Below, piece by piece: positions 9,560-17,335 of a stretch of 64,000 bases of DNA. The notes under the pieces are model-generated. The model saw only the letters and a program-made list of their open reading frames with translations, searched no databases and was not told where the DNA came from. Location of the stretch: the NCBI RefSeq assembly GCF_001435975.1, contig NZ_AYYR01000001.1:1-64000 (forward strand). The letters run 5' to 3'. Position 1 is the stretch's first letter; each line of letters begins with the position of its first letter. Made by a program: the position numbers and the translations under genes. This DNA is from Secundilactobacillus collinoides DSM 20515 = JCM 1123 (GTDB lineage Bacteria > Bacillota > Bacilli > Lactobacillales > Lactobacillaceae).

Positions 9560-10540
9560 ATGTGTACGAGTATTTACGAAATCGCTCTGGATGGCACCCA
9601 CGTGCTGGGACGCACGATGGACTGGCATAATTTAGGGGCTGGTCCGGTGTTTGTGCCCCGCGGGTATCATTGGCAATCCGTTTTTGATGACCGCGCCTAT
9701 GAGAACCGATATGCGATTCTTGGGAGCGGTGGTGCGCATGATAATGAGATTGACATCTCGGATGGGGTCAACGAAAAGGGACTGAGTGTTCAAAAATTGA
9801 CCTTTGCCAACGGCGCCAAGTTTGCAACAACGCCGGATGACAATCAAATTTCAATTGCGCCGTTTGAGTTACCACTCTATCTTTTAGGTCACTTCAGCTC
9901 GGTTGCTGAAATTGAAGCCAATATTCACCAAATTCAGATGATGAGCGGTGAACTGGCTGCCCATGAGTATGGACACCCCGAATTGCACTTTGTTGCCATG
10001 GATCCCACTGGTCGTATCGTGGCCATTGAGACCTCGAGTGAACCGTTGCGAATTGTCGACAACCCATTGGGAGTGCTGACCAATGCCTATAATTTTGAAA
10101 GGCAATTAAAACAACTTGACCACTACATGGCGTTTACAGATGATTTTAAAGAAGGCCGCGTGCCGTTAAATACAGCGCGGGTCACGACCGGCAACTTTTC
10201 CGGAAAAAAAGTGCCATCGGGTTCGTACACACCTGGTTCAAGGTTCATCAGGGCTGCCTACTATAAGGAACGGATCGACCGCTCTGCTGATGAGAACGAA
10301 GCCATTGTGAGTCTCTGGCATCTGTTAAACAGTGTTAGTGTTCCCAAAATGCGCGGTTACCAACAGAACTATTCTGTTTACCGGGCAGCAACTTGTCCGG
10401 AGACGCTAAGTTACTACTATGAGCCATACAATCGGTTAGGTGTGCGCAAATTGCAGATGACGGATGAAATGATAACGACTTGGCGTGAACCGCATTTCTT
10501 TGACAAGGACGACCAGCTGACCACGACGACAATTCGTTAA
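9560..10540 (+). CDS. Choloylglycine hydrolase family (bile-salt hydrolase / penicillin V acylase)
   Basis: This is a 326-residue Ntn-hydrolase. I chose ATG 9560 rather than ATG 9551 because the family needs Cys directly after the initiator Met as N-terminal nucleophile, and GGAAAGGA is well placed for it. Visible active-site residues are Cys2, Arg18 and Asp21 (GRTMDW), an Asn in LTNAYNF, and a late Arg in SRFIRAAY. Family members hydrolyse conjugated bile acids, penicillin V or N-acyl homoserine lactones, and sequence alone does not settle which. It lacks a signal peptide, so it is probably cytoplasmic. Confidence 0.88.
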   Translation: MCTSIYEIALDGTHVLGRTMDWHNLGAGPVFVPRGYHWQSVFDDRAYENRYAILGSGGAHDNEIDISDGVNEKGLSVQKLTFANGAKFATTPDDNQISIAPFELPLYLLGHFSSVAEIEANIHQIQMMSGELAAHEYGHPELHFVAMDPTGRIVAIETSSEPLRIVDNPLGVLTNAYNFERQLKQLDHYMAFTDDFKEGRVPLNTARVTTGNFSGKKVPSGSYTPGSRFIRAAYYKERIDRSADENEAIVSLWHLLNSVSVPKMRGYQQNYSVYRAATCPETLSYYYEPYNRLGVRKLQMTDEMITTWREPHFFDKDDQLTTTTIR

Positions 10541-10645
10541 CAACTCAATAAGGATTTACTAAAAATTGGTCCAGAACATTGCTCATTTCTAATAGGCTGG
10601 GTACAATAGCCAGGTACTTATGAATGAGAAGCAGGAGGGTCTGTC

Positions 10646-11269
10646 GTGGCCAAAAAACGGCGTCGTAAAAAGTCAAATCAACAGGGAGCAGCAACGTTAA
10701 TATTTATTCTAGCGTTGTTTGTCATCGGTGGCGGACTTGGTGCCCGTTATGTGATGGACAAGGTGTTTACACCGCAAACAACCCAGAACAGTTCATCGAC
10801 GACTAGTCTGTCCCCTCAGCAACGCCGTCAGCGCGCGTTTATCAAACAAATGGCAACGCCAGCTGTCAAGGCTTACCATGAGACACATCAGGTTCTGCCA
10901 AGTATCGTCATCGCCCAAGCTATCTTGGAATCCAGCTGGGGCCAGTCACAGTTATATAAGGAAGCAAAGAATCCATTTGGCATGAAGGGCAGCTACAATG
11001 GTCAGTCAGAACTGTTTCCAACCAAGGAATACGAAAACGGTAAAGAAGTGACAATCAAGGACTATTTCCGGGTCTATCCGAACCTGAAAGCGGCCATTCT
11101 TGACCATGACTTGGTTGTTTATCGCCAATTCATTACAACCAAAACAACTAATTACGCAACAGCTGCAAAGGAACTGCAAACCAATGGCTATGCCACAGAT
11201 CCAAGCTATGCTAAGAAGCTGATCAACATGATTAAAAGTTATAGATTGGCGCGGTTTGATTCTTATTAG
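10646..11269 (+). CDS. Membrane-anchored glucosaminidase (GH73 family)
   Basis: A 207-residue cell-wall hydrolase. A basic N-terminus and one membrane segment (about 16-34) anchor it, followed by a short Ser/Thr linker. The glucosaminidase/FlgJ-type domain runs from about residue 65 to the end, with catalytic Glu in AQAILESSWGQS (about 95) and the NPFGMKG motif. It should cleave between GlcNAc and MurNAc in peptidoglycan. There are no wall-binding repeats. The start is GTG after a strong AGGAGG. Its TAG stop is also the first three bases of an intergenic repeat element. Confidence 0.9.
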   Translation: MAKKRRRKKSNQQGAATLIFILALFVIGGGLGARYVMDKVFTPQTTQNSSSTTSLSPQQRRQRAFIKQMATPAVKAYHETHQVLPSIVIAQAILESSWGQSQLYKEAKNPFGMKGSYNGQSELFPTKEYENGKEVTIKDYFRVYPNLKAAILDHDLVVYRQFITTKTTNYATAAKELQTNGYATDPSYAKKLINMIKSYRLARFDSY

Positions 11270-11465
11270 AGAGTGGAACAAACCGGTTAAAGACTGGAGC
11301 AGAAGCGGCCTATTTTATCAAATCTCGGGTTTGGATTTTGTAAAATAGGCCGCTTCTGTGCAAGCATTTGGTTTGTGGAACTCGTGTCAGCTATGACGCC
11401 AAAGGCGCGTCGCAAGTACCACTCAGACGACTAACTCAAAAAGCCCATCCCTGACTTGTTTACCC
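11267..11465 (+). repeat. Structured intergenic repeat, copy A
   Basis: This is a divergent member of a repeat family found at least six times in the window. It begins at the stop codon of the glucosaminidase gene (TAGAGAGTGG). A perfect 18-bp outer stem (11300-11317 with 11341-11358) encloses AAATC, the 7-nt loop CGGGTTT and GATTT. Conserved 3' boxes follow: GGAACTCGTGTCAGC and CGTCGCAAG. A second, degraded core (AAAAAGCCC...CTGACTT) lies about 118 bp after the first. Confidence 0.75.
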
Positions 11466-11793
11466 AGAGTTGGTTCAACAAAGCATGCTGCCACTGTAAA
11501 GCTAGTTTTCGTAAAGCCCCAAAGACAGTATTTTGAATCCAGCATCTTAACTAATCGCATAAACATCAGTGAAAAAGACGCCGAAAGAGTGTCTTTTTTA
11601 GTCAGTCAACCAGTGGGAGGTCGTTTACGTTGACAACTTGGGTACACGCTAAATGAAAATAGTGTGAAAACACTATTTTACTCATCGTCGGTGGTTGAAA
11701 GTTGGGGAAGACAGGTCTAAAATTCTTGTCAGAACAACTAGAAACCAGTAAGATTAATTATCAACATAATTAGATAGGGAGAGATGCGTTAAA
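11466..11793. other. Gap upstream of terC-like gene
   Basis: I see no gene here. GAAAAAGACGCC and GTGTCTTTTTT near 11568-11600 make a weak hairpin. The ribosome site AGGGAGAG lies at about 11776. Confidence 0.4.
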
Positions 11794-12567
11794 TTGCTTG
11801 AGCTCATCGGGAAACTTTACGGACCATTCTTTGACCTGCACAATTGGGAAACGGTTTTGACGTCCGGTAGCGACTGGCTGATTATTTTTTCATTAGTCAT
11901 GATTGAATGTTTACTTTCTGTGGATAACGCTGTGGTGCTGGCAGCCCAGACTCAGGCGTTACCCACCAGAGAGATGCAAGAAAAATCATTGTTTTACGGT
12001 ATATGGGGTGCTTATATCTTTCGGTTCCTGATTATTGGTATCGGAACGTACCTCATTAATCTTTGGGAAATTAAGGTGTTGGGCGCAGGCTACTTGCTGT
12101 TCCTTACCATTCAATATTTTAGTAAGAGTCGGGTTAAGCACACTCGCAAACTGGTTTCAGACCATAAAAGCAAGAATCCCATTTCATTGTTCTGGTCCGT
12201 GGTCATCCAAATTGAATTGATGGATATTATCTTTTCAATCGACTCGGTGCTGGCTTCACTGGCAATCTCTCCAAATCCGGTTATCGTGTTGATTGGTGGG
12301 ATGATCGGCATCCTTGCAATGCGTGGAATTGCCGAAATGATTATGAAATTAATGAAAATTGTTCCGGAATTGGAACCAATGGCGTACGCGTTGATTGCAC
12401 TGATTGCCATCAAGTTGTTTGTCAGCATTCCGATTATTGATATTGAAATCCCAGCATCGCTTTTTGGACTGATTGTTTTGGGTGCAGTTGTCGTGACCCT
12501 GATCATCCATTTTGCGCGACGCGGCAGAAAGGAGCCGGCTAATGGCAACGACGATCACAAAGGATAA
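11794..12567 (+). CDS. TerC family integral membrane protein
   Basis: This 257-residue protein has about seven to eight membrane segments. The two signature acidic motifs are ECLLSVDNAVVLA (about residues 36-48) and DIIFSIDSVLAS (about 147-158). TerC proteins are linked to metal (manganese) efflux and, in Bacillus, to loading exported enzymes with Mn2+ during secretion. An LTA synthase, a typical Mn-dependent extracellular enzyme, is present in this window, but a link is only inference. The start is TTG at 11794 with AGGGAGAG upstream. The 3' end overlaps trxA by 26 nt in another frame. Confidence 0.88.
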   Translation: MLELIGKLYGPFFDLHNWETVLTSGSDWLIIFSLVMIECLLSVDNAVVLAAQTQALPTREMQEKSLFYGIWGAYIFRFLIIGIGTYLINLWEIKVLGAGYLLFLTIQYFSKSRVKHTRKLVSDHKSKNPISLFWSVVIQIELMDIIFSIDSVLASLAISPNPVIVLIGGMIGILAMRGIAEMIMKLMKIVPELEPMAYALIALIAIKLFVSIPIIDIEIPASLFGLIVLGAVVVTLIIHFARRGRKEPANGNDDHKG

Positions 12568-12865
12568 TTTAGATGAAGAAACGAAGGCTGGGCTCGTCCT
12601 AGTTGATTTTTGGGCACCCTGGTGCGGGCCATGCAAGATGATGGATCCCGTGCTGGAACAGCTTGAAGGCGAATATGGTGACCGGATCAAGTTTGGTAAA
12701 TTAAACGTTGATCATAACCAAGACTTGGCAATGAATTACAAGGTCATGAGCATTCCCAGTCTTGTCTTGTTTCGGGATGGCAAAGCGGTTGAAAAAGTGA
12801 CCGGTTTGTATCCTAAGGATAAATTGGCCGCCTATTTAGACAAAAAACTAGCGGCTCAGGCATAA
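12542..12865 (+). CDS. trxA: Thioredoxin
   Basis: A 107-residue cytoplasmic thioredoxin with the redox motif WCGPCK at about residues 29-34, the cis-Pro loop SIPSL, and full family length. ATG 12542 is preceded by AAAGGAG; an earlier in-frame start would extend it without a ribosome site. It starts inside the terC-like gene (26-nt overlap), which implies one operon and probable translational coupling. It keeps thiols reduced using thioredoxin reductase, which is not in the window. Confidence 0.95.
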   Translation: MATTITKDNLDEETKAGLVLVDFWAPWCGPCKMMDPVLEQLEGEYGDRIKFGKLNVDHNQDLAMNYKVMSIPSLVLFRDGKAVEKVTGLYPKDKLAAYLDKKLAAQA

Positions 12866-12904
12866 TTAGTTTTGATGCAACAGTTACTGAAGGAGGAAAC
12901 AAGC

Positions 12905-13771
12905 ATGAAACTTGGATTTATTGGTACTGGTGTTATGGGTGCCGCAATGGCGGGTCATTTATTGGCCGGTGGTCACGAGTTGTTTGTTTATAACCGGACA
13001 AAATCGAAAACAGATGCGTTGGTGGCAAATGGTGCCAAGTGGGCAGAAACACCTGCTAAGGTAGCGGAACAAGCCGATGTTATTTTTTCGATGGTTGGTT
13101 ATCCAACGGACGTTGAAGAAATCTACTTTGGCGAAACCGGGGTCTTCTCAACCTTGACTGCGGGTAAAACGGTGGTCGACATGACCACAAGTACACCAAC
13201 GCTTGCGGCAAAGATTGCTGTTACTGCAAAAAAATTGGGTGCTACCGGTTTAGACGCACCGGTGTCTGGCGGTGACGTTGGTGCGAAAAACGCTGCCTTA
13301 ACCATCATGGTTGGCGGTGATAAAGCGGCCTATGATAAACTGCTGCCGTTGTTTAAACTCATGGGCACGTCGATTCACTTGTTCGGCGAAGCCGGTAAGG
13401 GACAACATACGAAGATGGCTAATCAAATTATGATTGCCGGTACAATGACTGGCATGGTTGAAATGATGACCTACGCCAAGGCAGCTAACCTGCCGATGGA
13501 AGACGTCCTTAAGACATTGAGCGGCGGCGGGGCTGATAATTGGAGCATGGAGAACTATGCGCCGCGTATCCTGGCTGGCGACTACACACCCGGCTTTTTT
13601 GCAAAGCATTTCTTAAAAGATTTGCGAATTGCTTTGGATGAAGCCGACAAGATGGGCCTTGACTTGCCGGCGACCAAGGAAGCTAAGCACCTCTATGAAG
13701 TAATGGTGGATGACAAAAAACTTGGTAATGATGGGACACAGGGCTTAATTAAACTGTATCAAGAAAAATAG
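12905..13771 (+). CDS. NAD(P)-dependent beta-hydroxyacid dehydrogenase
   Basis: This 288-residue enzyme belongs to the 3-hydroxyisobutyrate / tartronate-semialdehyde reductase superfamily. The Rossmann motif GFIGTGVMG lies at residues 4-12, the substrate motif DAPVSGGDVGA near 117-127, and the catalytic Lys in GKGQHTKMANQ near 170. It should oxidise a beta-hydroxyacid or reduce the matching semialdehyde; the exact substrate is unknown. ATG 12905 follows GGAGG; the earlier TTG/ATG codons lack one. It lies 39 nt after trxA and could be co-transcribed. A terminator follows at once. Confidence 0.9.
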   Translation: MKLGFIGTGVMGAAMAGHLLAGGHELFVYNRTKSKTDALVANGAKWAETPAKVAEQADVIFSMVGYPTDVEEIYFGETGVFSTLTAGKTVVDMTTSTPTLAAKIAVTAKKLGATGLDAPVSGGDVGAKNAALTIMVGGDKAAYDKLLPLFKLMGTSIHLFGEAGKGQHTKMANQIMIAGTMTGMVEMMTYAKAANLPMEDVLKTLSGGGADNWSMENYAPRILAGDYTPGFFAKHFLKDLRIALDEADKMGLDLPATKEAKHLYEVMVDDKKLGNDGTQGLIKLYQEK

Positions 13772-13776
13772 GTCAT

Positions 13777-13811
13777 AAAAAAAGAGAATCCGCACAGGAT
13801 TCTCTTTTTTA
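13777..13811. terminator. Bidirectional terminator
   Basis: AAAAAGAGAATCC and GGATTCTCTTTTT pair perfectly around a GCACA loop. It lies between the dehydrogenase gene and the leftward ABC operon and can end both. Confidence 0.88.
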
Positions 13812-14585
13812 TTACCCATCCAAATCACTAAAGAAACTGTACAGCTTCTCTTGCGTGAGCCTTTTCTTTTCGTCACCTGCGACATCAAACGTAATTTGAC
13901 CATTGTCAATCACAATCAACCGATTACCATAAGTCAGGGCATCATCAAGATGATGGGTGATCATCAGGCAGGTGAGGTCTTCTTCCGTGATTCGATCATT
14001 GGTCGTTTGCATGAGTTCTTGCGATGTTTTGGGATCCAAAGCAGCAGTGTGTTCATCCAGTAACAGAATATCCGGGCGTTTTAGTGTGGCCATTAAGAAG
14101 CTCAGCGCTTGCCGCTGACCGCCTGACAGGTTGCCGGTCGGGGTATCTAACCGTTGATCCAAGCCGTTGTTCATGGTGGCCGTGATTTCTTTGAAATGCG
14201 GTAATGCTTTACGCAGTCGGCGAGGTACTAAATGGCGCCCCTGACCGCGTTTGGCAGCTAATAACAGGTTTTCAGCAACCGTCATCCGGGGCGCAGTGCC
14301 AAGTTTCGGATCCTGAAAAACACGGCTCAAGAAACGCGTTCGGCGTTCTTCTGATTCATTGACAATGGATTTACCGCGTAGCAGAATATCGCCGCTATCA
14401 ATCGATAGGTTGCCGGCAATTGTGTTGAACAGGGTCGATTTACCGGCGCCGTTTGATCCGAGCACGGTTACGAAGTCACCCTCGTTGATCGTCAGGTTAA
14501 GGCCTTTCAGCAGTGTGAGTTCTTCCGGGGTATTCCGGTTCACTTTGGTGACGACGTTGCGCAATTCTAAAATTGGCTTAGTCAT
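13812..14585 (-). CDS. ABC importer ATP-binding protein (putative tryptophan system)
   Basis: A 257-residue ATPase with Walker A GSNGAGKST, signature LSGGQRQAL, Walker B DILLLDEHTAALD and the switch His in ITHHLDD. It is the third gene of a leftward operon (binding protein, permease, ATPase). It overlaps the permease by 8 nt and has its own ribosome site (GGGGGGTGA). This order and family match the putative tryptophan/unknown-substrate importers of lactic acid bacteria (TrpXYZ type). The substrate assignment rests on family and on the Trp-codon leader ORF upstream. Confidence 0.88.
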   Translation of the reverse strand: MTKPILELRNVVTKVNRNTPEELTLLKGLNLTINEGDFVTVLGSNGAGKSTLFNTIAGNLSIDSGDILLRGKSIVNESEERRTRFLSRVFQDPKLGTAPRMTVAENLLLAAKRGQGRHLVPRRLRKALPHFKEITATMNNGLDQRLDTPTGNLSGGQRQALSFLMATLKRPDILLLDEHTAALDPKTSQELMQTTNDRITEEDLTCLMITHHLDDALTYGNRLIVIDNGQITFDVAGDEKKRLTQEKLYSFFSDLDG

Positions 14586-15483
14586 GGCTTGTCACCCCCC
14601 GTTTGATGATGTGCTTAATGTTGAACATCTTCTGGAAGACTGGCAGCATCATGCAGAAGGCAAGCACGATTGCGGACAGCAGCTGTAAGTCGTTGGTGTT
14701 GAATCCGAGTCGCAAAACAACCAGCAACACGAACCGATACAGAATTGACCCCAAAGTTACGGCAACAAGTCGCTGATTCATGGTTAATTCGCCAAAGGCT
14801 ACTTCGCCAATAATAATGGAAGCTAAAGCGATAACGATGATGCCAATACCCATATTGACGTCGGCGTACCCGTTGTTTTGTGCAACTAGGGCACCACCCA
14901 GACCAATAAGGCCGTTTGAAATCATGAGTCCCATGATCTGCATGTTGTCCGTTTTGATACCCAGTGACCGCGCCATCTTTTCGTTATCCCCAGTCGCTAT
15001 GAAAGCTTGGCCCAGGTCAGTCTGCAAGAAATACACCAGCGCAATCGTCACGATAGCGATGACGATCATTCCAAGGACAATACTATCAAAGTATTCTGGC
15101 AGGGACTTCAAAAAGGCTGTCTTTAATAAGGTTGGTTTATTTAAGAGCGTCAGGTTCGCCCGACCCATGATTCGCAGATCAATTGAATAAGCAGCGGTCA
15201 TCACTAAAATACCGGCTAACAGGATTGGAATCTTTCCCTTCGTATATAACAGACCGGTAACGAGACCGCACAGCATGCCGACACCGATTGCCATAATTGT
15301 GGCCCAAAAAGGATCGATGCCATGGTTGATGGCAGCCACACATGTTGCGGCGCCCATTGGGAACGTGCCTTCAACCGTCATATCAGGGAAGTCGAGAATT
15401 CTAAATGTTAAAAACAGGCCGATCCCGAGGGTGGCCCATAAGAGGCCTTGGCCAATGGCAGAAACGCCTAATCCAATACTCAT
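14578..15483 (-). CDS. ABC importer permease (putative tryptophan system)
   Basis: This 301-residue membrane protein, with about eight to nine helices, belongs to the branched-chain-type permease family used by the TrpX-like systems. Its start codon overlaps the binding-protein stop as ATGA, and its 3' end overlaps the ATPase start, so the three genes are one translationally coupled unit. It forms the membrane channel, presumably as a dimer, since only one permease gene is present. Confidence 0.88.
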   Translation of the reverse strand: MSIGLGVSAIGQGLLWATLGIGLFLTFRILDFPDMTVEGTFPMGAATCVAAINHGIDPFWATIMAIGVGMLCGLVTGLLYTKGKIPILLAGILVMTAAYSIDLRIMGRANLTLLNKPTLLKTAFLKSLPEYFDSIVLGMIVIAIVTIALVYFLQTDLGQAFIATGDNEKMARSLGIKTDNMQIMGLMISNGLIGLGGALVAQNNGYADVNMGIGIIVIALASIIIGEVAFGELTMNQRLVAVTLGSILYRFVLLVVLRLGFNTNDLQLLSAIVLAFCMMLPVFQKMFNIKHIIKRGVTSHD

Positions 15484-16478
15484 TTCACGATCTCTCCCTT
15501 CTCTTTTGCTTCTTTAAGAACGGATGCGGGGAAGGTAATACCCAACTTCTTCGCTTCCTTCAAGTTAATGATCAACTTACCATGTCTGACAAATTTAATT
15601 GGCGTCGTGGCAGGCTTTTCGCCCTTCAAGATCTTGGCCGTCATCTTCCCCGTTAACACGCCGAGTTTATACTGGTCTACACTGTAGGTGGCAAGGCCGC
15701 CGTCCTTAACCATGGTATCCACGGCTGGGAATACCGGCACTTTAGCCGCGTTGGCGTTTTGAACCAGCGTCTGCATAGCTGAGGCAATTGTGTTATCGGT
15801 TGGCACGTAAACAGCGTCAACGCTGCGGACCATTTGCTGCGAGACCTGCTGAACGTCGTTGGTGTTTGAAATTGAGTAGGCTTTTAATGGAATTCCTGCC
15901 TTTTGGCAAAGCACTTTAAACTGTTTGTACTGTTCAACTGCTGAATCATCACTTGACGTGTAGATGATGCCCAGGGTCTTTAAATGCGGCATTACCCGGC
16001 GGATGAGACTCAGTTGTTCGGCTAGTGGTGCCTGGTCAGACACCCCGGTGACATTTCCGCCAGGGTTGGTATTATTTGTCACCAAACCGGCGCCCTTAGG
16101 ATCCGTTACAGCACCCAAAATAATCGGGATCTTCGAGGATGAGTTGGCTAACGCTTGAGCGGAGGGGGTGGCGATGCCGATCATGGCGTCGGCGCCTTCG
16201 TTCACAAACCGGTTACTCATGGTCATCATATTACTCTGATCATTTTCGGCATTTTGATAGTCGATCTTAACATTTTTTCCTGGCGTAAACCCACCATCTT
16301 TTAACCCCTGAATGATACCGTGGTGAATCGTGTCCAGTGCAGGTTGGGACATGAGTTGAAGAATGCCCACTGTGGGCGTATGTTTCCGGTCAGCTGCCTG
16401 ATTCGGATCGCTTTCTTTTACGTAGGCAAAGCCCAGAAAAACGAGCAGAATGGCAATCAATGCATATAGTCGTTTCAT
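15480..16478 (-). CDS. ABC importer substrate-binding protein (TrpX-like)
   Basis: This 332-residue periplasmic-binding-type protein belongs to the ABC_sub_bind family, with two lobes and a hinge typical of type I folds. The N-terminus is a single hydrophobic segment (about residues 5-19) and no lipobox Cys is present. It therefore seems to be held by an uncleaved membrane anchor rather than lipid-modified, which is unusual in Gram-positives. ATG 16478 follows AGGTGG; upstream GTG codons are less suitable. The predicted ligand is tryptophan or another aromatic compound. Confidence 0.85.
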   Translation of the reverse strand: MKRLYALIAILLVFLGFAYVKESDPNQAADRKHTPTVGILQLMSQPALDTIHHGIIQGLKDGGFTPGKNVKIDYQNAENDQSNMMTMSNRFVNEGADAMIGIATPSAQALANSSSKIPIILGAVTDPKGAGLVTNNTNPGGNVTGVSDQAPLAEQLSLIRRVMPHLKTLGIIYTSSDDSAVEQYKQFKVLCQKAGIPLKAYSISNTNDVQQVSQQMVRSVDAVYVPTDNTIASAMQTLVQNANAAKVPVFPAVDTMVKDGGLATYSVDQYKLGVLTGKMTAKILKGEKPATTPIKFVRHGKLIINLKEAKKLGITFPASVLKEAKEKGEIVK

Positions 16479-16532
16479 TACAACCACCTATCCTAAATAA
16501 TAATAACAACACAACGAAGAGGGATACCGCAC

Positions 16533-16562
16533 AAAAAAAGACGACTCCTTGCGAAATCGTCT
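16533..16562 (-). terminator. Attenuator terminator in importer leader
   Basis: On the minus strand AGACGA (16562-16557) pairs with TCGTCT (16544-16539), followed by seven U residues (16538-16532). It lies between the leader ORF and the importer genes. Its loop holds GCAAGG, which can instead pair with CCTTGC at 16582-16576, giving an alternative fold that isolates one terminator arm. Confidence 0.8.
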
Positions 16563-16676
16563 CCAGTGAGCGACGTGCAAGGTTGGTCATGCAGCGTCAC
16601 TCGCAATCAAAGTAACCGGCATGGACACGTGAAATGAACAGGTGAGCTCAAACCGCGTCCATAAGGAAGCAGTTCG

Positions 16677-16724
16677 TTACCGGCTTTGCCAAGAATCATT
16701 CAGTTGACCTTGCAGACTTGTCAT
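16677..16724 (-). CDS. Leader peptide with one Trp codon
   Basis: A 15-codon ORF (MTSLQGQLNDSWQSR) with a strong GGAGG 8 nt before its ATG, just downstream of a good promoter and upstream of a terminator and the TrpX-like importer. Its single Trp codon is the 12th. Codons 5-6 contain TGCAAGG (plus positions 16714-16708), which is complementary to CCTTGCA (16582-16576). The arrangement fits ribosome-mediated attenuation, where stalling at the Trp codon masks the first segment. Translation is inferred from the ribosome site and position, not shown. Confidence 0.65.
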   Translation of the reverse strand: MTSLQGQLNDSWQSR

Positions 16725-16754
16725 GCGTTTTTCCTCCAAAAATAAATTACTATT

Positions 16755-16783
16755 ATTATACGCAGTAGACTTTAAATACGCAA
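16755..16783 (-). promoter_or_regulatory. Promoter of importer leader
   Basis: On the minus strand -35 TTGCGT (16783-16778) and a consensus -10 TATAAT (16760-16755) are separated by 17 bp. Transcription would start about 20 nt before the leader peptide ribosome site. Confidence 0.75.
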
Positions 16784-17009
16784 GTGCGGACAGTCAATCG
16801 AAACGCGTGTTGAAAAAAACATGAGAATGCGAAATTCTGTGTATGAGCGCGTGGCAATGGCCGGCAGCACTTCCAAGCCAGCTTTGTTGGGAAATAGTAT
16901 GTGAATAAAATGGTCCATATGTGTCAGGATAAAGGTTTATGAGGCTGATTTGTTCACAAACAAACAACTTAAGGAAGTGTAAATATTGTATAAAAGGGTG
17001 GTTCACTCT

Positions 17010-17038
17010 TGACCATTAAAGATAAATGTGTTAAATTA
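17010..17038 (+). promoter_or_regulatory. Promoter of the metA T-box transcript
   Basis: -35 TTGACC (17010-17015), a 17-bp spacer and -10 TAAATT (17033-17038). It starts a leader of about 290 nt that contains the T-box. Confidence 0.65.
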
Positions 17039-17044
17039 ACAAAC

Positions 17045-17310
17045 AATTAGAATATTATGAGTCGTTGAAGAGAAGAGTAACCTGATAGGTGGCACAGAGA
17101 GTCTGCGGTGGTGTGAGCAGATACGCGGATTCGGGTGAAGATGATCTCGGAGCATGGTGCGGTCATGATTGGCCATAACCCACGGAGGCAACCGATACGT
17201 TGCAGAGTATGAAAATACTTTCGAGGCTTGAATCGTGAGGTTCAGGCGAAGATGGGTGGTACCGCGCAATGTCGTCCCTAGTTGTTCAACAACTAGGGAC
17301 ATTTTTTTAT
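17045..17310 (+). promoter_or_regulatory. T-box riboswitch upstream of metA, probable Met specifier
   Basis: The T-box sequence GGGTGGTACCGCG (17254-17266) is unmistakable and is followed by a terminator stem. Upstream lie AGAGAG (17095-17100) and the stem I region. An ATG followed by A (17140-17142, context GAAGATGATC) sits where the specifier codon is expected and would read uncharged tRNA-Met. This suits the downstream methionine-synthesis gene. The specifier position is inferred from spacing and context; a covariance fold would settle it. Confidence 0.9.
17274..17308 (+). terminator. T-box terminator
   Basis: GTCCCTAGTTG (17274-17284) and CAACTAGGGAC (17290-17300) form an 11-bp perfect stem followed by seven T residues. 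It competes with the antiterminator formed by the T-box sequence. Confidence 0.92.
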
Positions 17311-17335
17311 AGCGACGTGCTAAGGAGGAAAACGG

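Noticed and set aside
16488-16793. T-box before the TrpX-like importer
   Set aside because: No GGTGGNACCGCG-type sequence on the minus strand; the leader ORF model explains the terminator better.
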